A DNA stretch of 64,000 bases, from positions 591,770 to 655,769 of the forward strand of contig BCKL01000008.1 of assembly GCA_001600635.1 (NCBI GenBank), given 5' to 3'. Source of the stretch: Leucosporidium creatinivorum (taxonomy: Eukaryota; Basidiomycota; Microbotryomycetes; Leucosporidiales; Leucosporidiaceae). Positions 30,085 through 40,210 of this stretch are shown here, piece after piece. The notes beneath the pieces were generated by a model, which had not been told where the DNA came from, did not search any database, and saw nothing but the letters and a program-made list of their open reading frames with translations. Position 1 is the stretch's first letter. Each line of letters opens with the position of its first letter. A program made the translations under genes and the position numbers.

Positions 30085-31594
30085 ATGTCGAACCCCGCAC
30101 CCAACTTTGAAGAGATCTACGCCTTCACCATCTCGCTCGCCCGCCGCGCGGGGAGCATGATCAAGGCCTCGTCCAGCTCGAGGTCGTCGCAGCAGACTTC
30201 TACGGCCGCTGATGCTACCAAGAAGAATCGGGTCGATTGTAAGCTCGTCTGTGGGCCTCTAGCTGCTCTTGCGCACTGTAGGAGCTGCTGGAGGTGACGC
30301 ACAGTGCTCGTTCAACGTGCGCGCTGCCTGGTGAGCTGACCGGCTTATCTGTCTCCAGTGGTGACCGAGACAGATCAGGCGGTCGAGAAGTTTATCATGG
30401 AGGAGATTTCGGCCAAGTACCCCGACTTCTTGTTCATCGGCGAGGAGTCGTTCGCTGGGGGAGAGACTGTCGACTTGACGGACAAGCCTACGTTCATTGT
30501 CGACCCTATTGGTGAGTAGTCAGAGGTCGTATAGATGACTTCGTGCTCTGAGCTAACGCCTTGCCGTGTAGATGGTGCGTGAGGAAGCAGCTCGGGGATC
30601 CTCGCCCTCGTTCGAGAGCTGCTCGCTGATACCTCAAGCTCGCTTGTAGGGACTACCAACTTCGTGCACCAGTTCGACCACGTCGCGTGCTCTATCGGCT
30701 TCACTTACAACCGCATCCCCGTCATTGGGTTCGTCTCCTCGCCTCTCCCTTCCTGCTTTCGGCGCTGACTCTCGGCCTCTCGTGCTCGCTTCCCACTGCA
30801 CACAGAGTCATTTACAACCCCTTCCTCGACAAGCTCTACTCAGCGCGCAAGGATCACGGCGCCTGGCTGAACGAGACTACTCGGCTTCCCCTCACTCACC
30901 CTCATCCTCTCCCTCTCGAAAGCCTTTCGGACGCTATGATCGCTACTGAATGGGGAAGCGACAGGAGTAAGAGGGCGATCGAAGGCAAGGGAAAGACGTT
31001 CATGAAGCTGGCGGCCGATGGCGGTGAGCTGGAGGGAGGAGTCATGGCACATGCGCTCAGGTCGATTGGGTGAGTTTCGGGGAGCTGCAAAGAGGATGAA
31101 GCTGACCTCGTGATCTGCAGATCTGCTGCGCTCAACTACTCGTACGTCGCTGCCGGTCAGCTCGACCTCTACTGGGAGATTGGCTGCTGGTCGTAAGCCT
31201 GGGCTCTCGGCGCCTTCGTCTGGCTCGCGTTTGGCTGACAATCTCGTCGACCCACAGATGGGACGTCTGTGCTGGTACTATCATCGCTCGCGAGGCTGGC
31301 GCGAAGGTCTACGGTTCGTCTCGCCTCGCTCGCGCTACTTCCTCGAACCTCGGCGCTGATTTCCAATTCGCTCCCAACAGGCAAGGGCGGCAAGGAGTTC
31401 CTTCCCGAGGATCTCATGGACCACCATTTCTTTGTGCGCCTCCCTTCGTTTCAATAAGTTTACGGTTAGCCTCTCTGACCCTGATTCGCTCGCAGGTCAT
31501 CCGCGCCATCGGCGACACGGCCACCGAGAAGGGCTCGGACGCCCAAGATAGGATCGCCAAGCAGTTTTTCAGCACGGTGGAGAATTGGGAGTAG
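30085..31594 (+). CDS. Inositol monophosphatase, 310 aa, with a 3-nt exon
   Basis: Nine exons: 30085-30238, 30359-30511, 30572-30574, 30650-30728, 30806-31069, 31121-31192, 31258-31313, 31381-31433 and 31496-31594; coding length is a multiple of three. Motifs of Mg-dependent, Li-sensitive IMPases are complete: VDLVTETDQAVE, FIGEES (metal-binding Glu), FIVDPIDGTTNFVHQF (the two metal-binding Asp) and the C-terminal SWDVCAGTIIAREAGA (third metal site). The enzyme hydrolyses myo-inositol-1-phosphate to inositol for phosphoinositide synthesis in the cytosol; a minority of fungal members act in quinate use, but no quinate cluster is near. Asp and Gly of DPIDGTTN are assembled across the 3-nt exon 30572-30574. 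ATG at 30085 gives the expected family length. Confidence 0.92.
30572..30574 (+). other. 3-nt microexon (ATG) in the IMPase metal-binding motif
   Basis: Upstream exon ends CCTATTG (30511), then GTGAGT; this exon is ATG between TTGCCGTGTAG and GTGCGT; the next begins GGACTACC after CTTGTAG (30650). Joined, the codons read ATT GAT GGG ACT, that is I-D-G-T. Direct joining of the outer exons keeps the frame but loses the catalytic Asp. Confidence 0.88.
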
Positions 31595-31766
31595 AGGACT
31601 TGGAAGCAGTAGAGCGCAGCGTTCAAGTAGCTGCAAGCCAGCGAGCTAGCAAACCCTACTTTACGTAAGCCCGAGAGAACGCGATCAATAAGACCGTGAT
31701 CAAATGGTGCAAGATCTACAATATCATCCCTAGCACCAGGCCCAGCTCCCCAATACGCGCGAAGTC

Positions 31767-31832
31767 CTGCTCGAGGAAGGAGCGAAGGTCAGCGCCGAGC
31801 TCTCTTCGCGAACGAACCGCATACGAGCTCAC
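31767..31832 (-). other. Probable 3' UTR intron of the LRR/F-box-like gene
   Basis: On the minus strand: GTGAGC donor at 31832, GCTGACC branch site near 31788 and GAGCAG acceptor ending at 31767, lying 41 bases after the stop of the 31873-32981 gene. The intervening 278-base gap to the IMPase 3' end holds nothing else. Confidence 0.5.
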
Positions 31833-31872
31833 CTCTACTGCCTCCCCACGCCTCAGACTGAGCGTCTCCGTG

Positions 31873-32981
31873 CTAAGTCTCCTCGAACGGCGGTAGTGAA
31901 CCGTGAATGACCTCCACCCCTCGCATCGTCAGCGCCGAGACGACCTCGTAGAGCGGCACGCTGTCCTCCTCTTGATGCGTCTTAGGGTAGGCAAAGGTCT
32001 TGAGGTTTTCGATGGGGAATCGTCCAATCATGTTGAGCAAAGCGAGGTAGCGCTCATCGATTGGGGGGTTGGCTCCGTCGCAGGGTGCAAGGACGCCGAG
32101 GGCGTCGAGACCGGTCGAGCCATGGGTGGTAGGTAGAGCAGGGAGAGCGCGGGCGACGTAGTTGAGTGGAATAGCGAGGATCTTCAATCTTGTCGCGGAG
32201 GGAAGGAGGGAAATGATGATGTCCTTGAGGCCGACCTGGTGAATGAGGTCGCGGGTGTTGAGCGAGACGAGAGAGGGGATCCAACTGGCGAGGGCTCTCG
32301 AAGCTTCCTCAACAGCGGTGTGATGAATGTCGATCTGGACCAACTTGACGTGGCGCAGCGTTCCTGCACCAGCAACGCCGAGGACCCGCCAATCGTCGGC
32401 GCCGAGGCTGCTCAGCGCGTGAAGCTCCAGGCTGGTCAGGTGGAAGTGAGGAGTCGTCTGGGGTGTGGCTCCGAGTATCTCGACAGTGTCGAGATGCAGC
32501 TTGCGCAGCGCTGGCGACGGGAAGGGCTGATCAGCGACCCTATCTCCGCCAGTTCAGCGAGGTCAGACTCACCTTGATGGGAAGGACGAGCGATAGAGCA
32601 CAGGGAGAATGTTCTTCCTGTAGCTACGAGCTGCTCCAACTTCTTACACTGCTCCAGCACGCCTGCCGTCCTCGAAGTGTCGTCCATCGTCCCTTGGGAC
32701 AGCACGATGCGTCGAGTGTGTCGAAGCTCGAGTCGCGCAGCGTGCAGTTGTTGCTGATTCCAGCGACTTATCCAGACATAACGGGACAACTCGGCTTGAG
32801 CCAGTGGCCTTAGGACGCTCGAGACGAGGGAGAGCCGGGCCAACGCGCTCGCGCGGGAACGTCATTGCTGGTGAGCCTGGATAGATACAGGCGAATGTGA
32901 TCCTGCAGGACCTTCTGCTTGACGAGCTACCTCCTTGACGATGAGAGCGAGGACGTCTTCGTTGAGCGACGGAGGCGACAT
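31873..32981 (-). CDS. F-box/LRR-like protein, 5' end unresolved, possibly decaying
   Basis: A 3' exon, 32510-31873, reads LRKLHLDTVEILG ... HFHLTSLELHALSSLG ... LVSLNTRDLIHQ and ends PPFEET; irregular leucine repeats run throughout. It joins in phase to an exon ending at 32573 (GTGAGT donor) that reads ARLSLVSSVLRPLAQAELSRYVWI, the second half of a fungal F-box-like motif. The likely start (32981) gives MSPPSLNEDVLALIVKE, the first half. The two halves cannot be joined cleanly: the continuous frame meets a TGA at 32864-32862, and every usable AG acceptor beyond it needs a phase-2 donor that I could not find. Either an unusual intron or a break in the gene explains this. If functional, it would be a substrate adaptor for an SCF ubiquitin ligase. 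It is distantly related in layout to the two F-box genes at 40211 and 58232. Confidence 0.5.
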
Positions 32982-33162
32982 GATGTGCGGAGATCAACCC
33001 TTGCCGGCTCGCTCAAAGTCGGGGAGTGCTGTAACAGGGACTCGTTATCAAGACTAGTACATCTAAACGAAACACAAGCGAGACGAGAAAGCGAACGGGG
33101 GGGTAATGAGTTGTAGTGTGGGATGATATGTAAAGGGGGAGTAGATCTTCTTCGGCGCTCCC

Positions 33163-36100
33163 TCAGCTCCTCTTGAACCCCCAAAGACTCTTCGATAAGG
33201 CCCCAAACATATCCCGCGCCGCCGTACCCGCCATCTTGACCGTCCCCGTGACGACCCCATCATGCTGCCCATCCTCATCGTAGTACCCGAAGCCGTAATC
33301 CGGATCGTTCGACCCTCTCCCACTCTCATGACTGGCTCGTCCTGCTGCTCCTGTTCCTCCACTTGCTGCACTCGTATGCGAGTCGACCGAGTTGGTCTTG
33401 GCGAGCGTGTTGGACCCGGCGCTCGAAGTCGAGGTGTGAGACCCGCCCCTCGCCGCGCGAAGAAGGGATCGCCGAGCGTAGGAAGGAGCCGACTCGTCCG
33501 CCCATTGCGGCGAGGCGACGTCGGCGATATCGAGTTGAGGCGAGTTGGAAAGGGAGGCGACGGTAGTGGAGCCGCCATCGACGGTCGCGGGACGGTTTTC
33601 GGCCGAGGTGGAGGTGGTCGTGTGGGAGGGAGAGGGCTGGCGGAAGCGAGGTGCACCGGGCGTGCGAGAGGGATGAGAGGGTGATGAGGAGGAGGTGGGA
33701 GCGGGAACGAGAGGAGGAGAGACGGGTCCGGCGGGAATCGACTCGGTGGGAACGTTAACGGCCGAAGGTCGACTCTTGGTCACGCTGGATGCTGTCGGCG
33801 CGGGAGAGGGTGCTACTGATGCAGGGAGGGGCGCAGGAAAAAGCGACTCCCTCTGCTCGGCCTTCGGCGTCGTCGCCGTCGAGTTGGGCGCCGAGTCGTC
33901 CGTGTCGGAAACGGTCGCAGGCATAGAGACGTCCTCGACCTCCTCGACCTCGGCTCCACCTCGCCAGCTCTCGTTCCTCCTGACTCCGTTGACCTCCCCC
34001 TGCTCCTCCACGCCTTCATCATCCCTCACTGTCTCCGTCTCACTCTCACTCGACGCCTCGGGAACGATCGTCACGCTCGGCGAGCTGCTCGCCGCGATGG
34101 CATGCGCCGCGCTGCTCAAACTCTCCTGACTCCACACCTTCCTCGACGACTGGATCTGCACCGGCTTGGCAGCTGCTGCTGTTGCTGCTGCTCCTCCTGG
34201 TCCTGCGCTGAGAGCCGGGCTCGGCGGCGAGTAGCTCGACGAAGGCGAGATGGACGCGCTGCTCCTCCTATCCGCGCTGGCGGCCCTCTCGAGCGACGAG
34301 CTCGAGCCTCTACTAGCGCTCCTCCCTCTCGCCTCGCCTGCATTCTCGTCGGATCCTCGTCGGCCGATTTGTGGTCGAACGTGAGGAGGGATGGCGGTGG
34401 CCATGACGGAGGCGAGGGAGTTTGCTGAGCCGTGAGGGCTGGCCGACGGGGAGGAGGAGTGGTTGGAGAGTGTAGGAGAGTGGAGAGGAGAGGAGGAGTC
34501 GAGGTGAATGCTGGAGCCGTTGGCGGGGGAGGTGCCGAACCGAGGAGAGGTCGAGGCGGAAGAAGATGAGAGGTTGGACTCGACCGAGCTCTCCCGCGAG
34601 CGACCGCTGGGAGCTGTTGCTGGTGCGGCGCCCTTAAGTGCGCTCCGTTTGGGAGGAGCGGCGTCCCTCGAGGCGATGGGGGCATGAGGACCTCGTACGC
34701 CCGCCGACGCGACCGAGGTGGTGTTGGGCGAGCCGTAGCCGGTGGGGGAAGAAGCCGACTGGGACGAGTTGTTGCTTGAGCGACGCGAGTGGTTTGGGGT
34801 CGAGTCGGCCGAAGCGGAGGAAGGGGGGATCACGCCATAGTTGGGCGAGTAGGAAGAAGATCCTGGGCCGAGATAGGAAGCGCCGCCCGACTGGAAGTCG
34901 TTGTGCGTGCCGCCTACGAGGTGGGTCGACCCGTACTGGGCCGTATCATACTCATCTCCAACGCCCACCTCTGGCCCGTTGAAGTAATCAAAACCCATCG
35001 CGTAATCGTCGTCGTCCTCGGGGTCCCATCCGCTCTGCCTCATCGAGGCGCCGACGGCCGCCAAATCGTACGGAGGTCGCTTGCCCGTCGTCGACGCAGC
35101 TGCTGCCGTGTTCTCCGACCCTGGTCGAGCGCTGTAGGTCGCTGTGGGTTGACCGTAGGCGCCGTCCTGGCCGCCGGTGGCATCTCGCACGCCGTCGACG
35201 TAGTTTTGGTATACGACGACGGGGGAGGGAGCGGGGTAGATCTCGACGCTCTTGAGAGTGGTAGGTCCTAACCGAGCGATGGTGTGCGGCTCCCACTCGT
35301 TGGGGGAGGCGTTGCTGAGCGCCGAAGGACCAAAGCTGGCGACTCGAGGGCTCGATTTGAAGGTGAGGACCTGCTCGTCGTCGCTACCATCGTCGTCCGA
35401 GTCGGCGGAAGGGCGACCGGGAGTGTTGTACCGCCGAGCCTCCTCGGTGGAGTCAACGGCGATGCACTGCTCGACGCGGTGGTTGAAGGAGATGTGACGG
35501 TGCTCCTTCTTGACGGCGCCGGAAGCCGAAGACGAGTCGGACTGGCCTGCCCGTTCGGGAGAGGTGCCGCGAGGGGAGGTGATGGGGGAGCCCCGCTTCT
35601 TGCGACCCTTGTTGAGAGAGTTGAGCCGAACGAGATGCGAGTCCGAGCGGGCGTGGTGAACCGAGATGGTGCTCTGGTCGTCAAAGTTGAGCTCGTCCTC
35701 GGTGACGGGGGAAGCGCCAGACGAAGGCATGAGGATGTCGGAGAGGGAGCGATATTTGAGAATCGGCTTCGTCTTGATCTCGGGCTTCTTCATCTTGTTC
35801 TTCTTGGCGTTGACGAGGGCGACTTTCTTGGAGTCAGACAGCGTCCGCAGAGGCTCCAATCCGAGGCGGTCGCTCATGGTGGAGACCTTGGGAGGAGGGA
35901 CGGCGTCGATGTTGGTGTGGAGAGGGCCGTAAAGCCAGGTGACGTCGCTGTCCTTGAGCCTGTAGTGAGGGGATTGGGAGAGCACGAGCGAGAGCGAAAT
36001 ATCATTAGTGATGTACTCGAGTAGATTCTGCTCTCCTCTGGTATCCTATAAGCAAGCACTCACCAGTTGAGCGTTTCGGGCGAGATGGTCTTGAGGTTGC

Positions 36101-36557
36101 CGCGCTGCTTTGCCCAAGTCCGCCAGCTGGCATTCTCGAGGCGCACGCCGTTGGCGATCTCCGACTTGTGCTTGGTCATGGCCTTCCAGCTCGTCCAGAC
36201 GTCCTCCTCGCCCCATTCGTGCGAAAGGTAATCGACGCAGATCGAAGGCAGTCGAGTGGTGATGCCGCTGTCATCGGGCATGGGTCCACCGCTGACGTTC
36301 TGCGGGATCATGGCGACGTTGTAGGGGTACATGGGTACCACTCCCGAATGCGCATGGTTGACGGGAGTGGACGGCTCGGAGCCTGAGGTGCTGGCCGAAG
36401 GCGACGAAGACGACGCTTCGAGTGGGGGCACTCCGTGGCCTTGAGGCGGTGATTGGAGTACAAAAGTTTGGGTGGCGGTAGGAGGAGCGTCTGGTGTATG
36501 TATGGGAATCGACGACGAGGGAAAGGACGGCGTAGGCGACGAGAGGACGGCCGACAT
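33163..36557 (-). CDS. REG1: REG1-like PP1 regulatory subunit (DUF1752), 1096 aa
   Basis: Two exons, 36557-36064 and 35959-33163, in phase. Residues about 105-170 contain the fungal DUF1752 block: DYLSHEWGEEDVWTSWKAM, ANGVRLENASWRTWAKQ and, across the intron, ISPETLNWLKDSDVTWLYGPL. Further on, KPILKYRSLSDILMP is followed by KKEHRHISFNHRVEQCIAVD. RHISF fits the (R/K)x(V/I)xF PP1-docking motif, and the FNxxVEQCIAVD context is that of Reg1/Reg2, which target Glc7 phosphatase to Snf1 in glucose repression. The remaining about 750 residues are Ser/Pro/Ala-rich and disordered. The C-terminus has a short conserved-looking tail (DYGFGYYDEDGQHDGVVTGTV then AARDMFGALSKSLWGFKRS). I infer a cytosolic PP1 adaptor for carbon-source signalling. 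The DUF1752 and docking motif are firm; exact orthology to REG1 is likely, not proven. Confidence 0.78.
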
Positions 36558-37810
36558 GATGATGAGGGCCTTTGGGGGGAGGTGAGGGCGAAGGTCGCCG
36601 CTAAGTAAGAGGGCTTGCTCTTTCTAGGTGGATGCTGTAGGTTGGTAGGGGTAGGGCGAGAAGGGTGTTACGCTGTACGAATGGTCCTGCAAGACAGTAG
36701 AACGAGCGCCGAGTGAGTGGCTGAAGCGTAAGAGATGAGGGAGGAAGAGGCACCCTCGCTTACTCGTAACAGATCAGGTGAGAGCTCGACCGAGCTAGAG
36801 GTGGCGTACAGCAGGCGAGCAGCTGTAGGCTTGTATCGAGGTGCAGAAACGCGGCGAAGAGAGAGCTACGACGGAGAGCAACGTCGAGCGAGCAGAGGCG
36901 GAGACAGAGAGTCGAAGGGCAACAGCTCGGCTGCTTTCGCGTCTGCCAATCGATGTGCTGTAAAACCTTTGGCGACCTACTCTTATGTACTGCAATTTGA
37001 ACCTCTACGGAGCTCTACCTAACAGATACATCTCCTGCTCCAAGTACCCCTCTCGTCCCCTCCAAAGTCCCGACTGAACCCGACCTTCGCCTAGCAGCTC
37101 GAACGAGCGTTGCTCATCATGCTACAAATCTCCCAACCAGCGTGGACAGGCTTTACAAGGCATCATCCATCGCACAAGCGACAGCGGGGCGCCTTGCGCG
37201 CTCCACTACTGGAGACTTTGTCGCTGCTCCTCGAGCTGCCCCTCTCCCGAGTTCTCGACCTTTAGCTCGGCGCCCACACTCGCTTTAGCCCCGTAAAGTC
37301 ATCTGATGCTACGGAGGAGGATTCTCCGGTGTCAGAGAGCGCAAGTATCGCTGCCTGTTTGAGCTGCAAAGAGGTACAACGAAGATTTCGGTGCTGTCCC
37401 CCACGAGAAGGAGTTCGGCGCTGCTACGACGAGGCCAAGTGGTTTGGAGGACTGCGGATAAATAGGTGTGAAGGCGCAAAGTACGTAGATGGTGGATATC
37501 GATGCTCAGGCGTTCTTACGATTGCTCTGAACGTTTGGCCAGAGTGAGAGGACGCCAGCGAGTCGTCGAGAGAGCTCGGCGAAGGCGTTCAGTCGCCAAG
37601 AGCAGCCAGCAGGACAGCAGGCTACGCTTGGTATTGTACACAGCGTCAAGCTACATTCTCCGATCTACATACAGCTTTGCCGTACAGCTACAAAACTCCC
37701 CCTCTCCTCTCCCCCTCGCCGAAGTAGCGCCGAGTCCAGCTCGTCGTCATCCCTCAAGCCCATCCACAAATCGAAAGAGACACAGTCACCAGCATCATCA
37801 TCAGGTGTCT
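36558..37810. other. Long intergenic region upstream of the REG1-like gene
   Basis: About 1.25 kb between the REG1-like start and the 3' end of the cysteine-rich gene. I found no spliceable frame with a family motif. It has several copies of the GAGCGCCGA / TCGGCGC motif (near 36706, 37268 and 37418). A long regulatory region is plausible for the large regulatory gene. Confidence 0.45.
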
Positions 37811-39196
37811 TCACCTCTCTCCACACTCACGCTCAGTGCCCTCCTCTGCGATTACCGTCAAGAGCGCAGGTCAGCGCCGAGCATGCCCCTTCTTGGGCCA
37901 CCAAGGTCAAGAGACTCACGAAAGCACCTCCTTCCCACCAACGCGACCATCTCGCACCCCTTGCCGCTCCAATCACTGTTCTCGCACCGTTCGAAACGGT
38001 AGCTGTAGCTCCCGTAGCTTCCTCGGTAGGTCTGCTCCCAGGGGTTGATGTTGTCGATGCACTCGCAGAGGCGGGAGGGGTTTTGCGTGTATTGGATTAG
38101 CTTGAGTTGAGTGGAGGGGACGTCTTCTCGATCGAAGGGAGAGAGGGAGAGAGGGAGAGAGGGGGGAGAAGGGGAAGGAGGGAGACGGAGAAAGGATCAA
38201 CGTCGAGCAGGGGGGAGGGGGAGAGTAGGGGCTCACTGGCGATACACCATTGTCCGCACTCGGGTCCATAGTTGAAGCCTGTTGTTGCGGACTTGATGAC
38301 ACCTCCAGTATGGGTGTTGTCCCTCTCCAAGATCCTGGCCACGGAGGGGCGTTTGACGCAGGTCGAGGCTGTTCGGCGAAGAAGAAATGCTCAGCTATGA
38401 GGGAGAGCGGACGGAGGGAGAGATGGGAACACACACTCTCTTCCATCCAGTACATGCCCTGTCCCAGGCAATCGATGCAGGTTCGGTCGCCTGAAGCGGA
38501 CTCTTGACGGTGCAGAGAGTTGTCGCGATCGCAGTCGGAGCAGACGCCGTTGAGCAGCCATTTGGTTTCGCTGTAGTGCAAGAGCGCGCTATGTGAGCGT
38601 GCGATTCATTCAGGAGCCTGACAGCGCGTGGGCTAGAGACTCTAGCCTGCCCCGAGGTCCCCCTTCGAACGCCGAGAATCGAAAACTCACCACTTGGTCG
38701 CGCCTTCTCGTTGCAAGTCAGCGCATCCGGGTCAGCGCAAGGAACACACTTGTTCGCTGTGGAGTGGTGTTGGACGACGAGGTCAGCATCTGCAGTCTGA
38801 CCCCAAATCTTGGCGACTGGGATTCGCAAGGCTTGCACTCACTCTTGCTGTCGAGGTAGGTCTTTCCCGTGCAGGTGGGAGCCGAAGGCTTGCATGGTCC
38901 ACCGACGAGTTTGTAGTTGAGGTTGCTGTGGGGTTGCCGCAGAGGCGCACAGGTGAGCTACGAGGAGAGCCGAGAAGGGAGCGAGTCGGCACGTACCAAC
39001 CGAGGAGGTTGCTCTCGGGGAGGGTGATTCCGAGAAGAGCTGCAAGGAGTGGCGGGAAGAGAATCAGCAAAAGCTAAGACGGCTCTAGACGGCCGCGACA
39101 CTCACGAGCGCGCTGTAAAAGCTCGGCGCTCTCGCCAGCGGGAAGCGCAGCGGCGAAAGAAGCGAGGGCCGGGAGGATGTAGAGCTGAGGTAGCAT
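37811..39196 (-). CDS. Secreted cysteine-rich protein of unknown function
   Basis: Minus strand. Exons: 39196-39106, 39039-38997, 38925-38843, 38756 to about 38687, an exon beginning near 38588 and ending just before the GTGTGT donor at about 38434, one of about 130 nt ending before a GTGAGC donor near 38239, 38123 to about 37961, and 37855-37811. A signal peptide starts the protein: MLPQLYILPALASFAAALPAG. It then has regularly spaced Cys pairs: CNLNYKLVGGPCKPSAPTCTG, KCVPCADPDALTC, GVCSDCDRD, CIDCLGQGMYW, GPECGQWCIA, RLCECIDNINPWEQ, ending RRCFQEGTERECGER. Regularly spaced Cys pairs suggest disulfide-bonded EGF- or TNFR-like modules, in the wall or medium. The fourth intron is only in phase with a weak GTTTTC donor (the GTGAGT four bases before would shift the frame), so that junction is doubtful. 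Function unknown. Confidence 0.6.
38135..38200. repeat. GA-rich microsatellite-like tract in an intron
   Basis: Purine-only repeats of an 8-base unit GAGAGGGA run through about 60 bases. The tract lies in the sixth intron of the cysteine-rich gene, read as a pyrimidine tract on the sense strand, and makes that intron about 115 nt long. Confidence 0.75.
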
Positions 39197-40210
39197 GAGG
39201 CTGAGTGTATCGCAAGTTGAACGGGTGTGCGACTGAATGAAGAGAGACAGAAGATGCAGAACGAAGCTCGCAAGAAGTGAGAGCGATCCCATCTCGAGAT
39301 GAGCGAGGCTTGGCCAGAAGCTGCATTTTACCAGCCCTGCAGCTCAGAGAGCACCCACTTCATTACTAGGGGTGGGATCGGATTGATTGGAGCTTCCTTG
39401 ACTGACCAGCTGCAGAAGGTGAGGAGAAGGGAGCTCCGAGGTTCCGAAAGTCTGGGCCGCCTCAAGGACGGTAGAGACATCGCGCTGGCAAGCGCCTGTC
39501 CGATCTGGCGAGAGAAACAGAGCAAAGCGAACAAGCTGAAGAGAGGGAACGAAGAACGGGAGAAGAGCGCAGTGAGGCAGGAGAGTAAGAAGCTTCGTCT
39601 GAGGTGGATCGCTTCTCCTTCTTCTCGCTTCCTGCTTCGTCAATGGTCGCTCGACACTCTCTTTGAGGCCACCACAGAGCCTGGAGCACCCTTTACAACA
39701 GCTACAAATCATTGAACATCCTCCCCTGCAGCTCATCTCTTCATTTAGCGAGCTCGAGGAGCTTCAGTGAAGCTCTCCCGTTCAGGAAGGTACGCTGAGT
39801 AGCAGAAGCAGGGAGCAGCCAGCTCGATTGGTGCCCAAAGTGTCCGCATACTAATGTACGGGCTTGGGTACCCGCGGTAAGCTGGGCCAGAAGAAGGAGC
39901 TCGTGGCGGGAGCGGAGGGGCAATAGCTCGGCGTTGGCTCGACTGCTCTGCTCGCCGCTCTGATGCTCCTCGCCGTCCGTCGTCGAGAGCAAGGATGCGG
40001 TAGCTAGGAGCGAGAGCTTCGACCCTCCTTCTCGCTCCGAAGTCGCCTGGCGCCCTTCTCAGTCCTCGACGGAAGCACGAGATCGCCGAGCTTCCTCGTT
40101 CGCGCTACCCCGGTTGTCTCTCAGGCGAAGAGACGACTAAGCAGCGAAGACGAGTATTGATAGCACAGCTCGAAGCCTCCTACTGTTCAGCGATCTTCGT
40201 TTCCAAGCCA
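39197..40210. other. Intergenic region, cysteine-rich gene promoter to F-box 3' end
   Basis: About 1 kb. A 130-codon frame on the minus strand (39344-39736) has no family motif or splice context and is not called. The region should contain the promoter of the cysteine-rich gene. Confidence 0.45.

Noticed and set aside
38135-38200. Possible CRISPR-like or satellite repeat
   Set aside because: It is a simple GA-rich tract without spacers, inside an intron of a eukaryotic gene.
39344-39736. 130-codon frame on the minus strand, Cys-rich start
   Set aside because: No homology pattern, no splice context and biased composition only.
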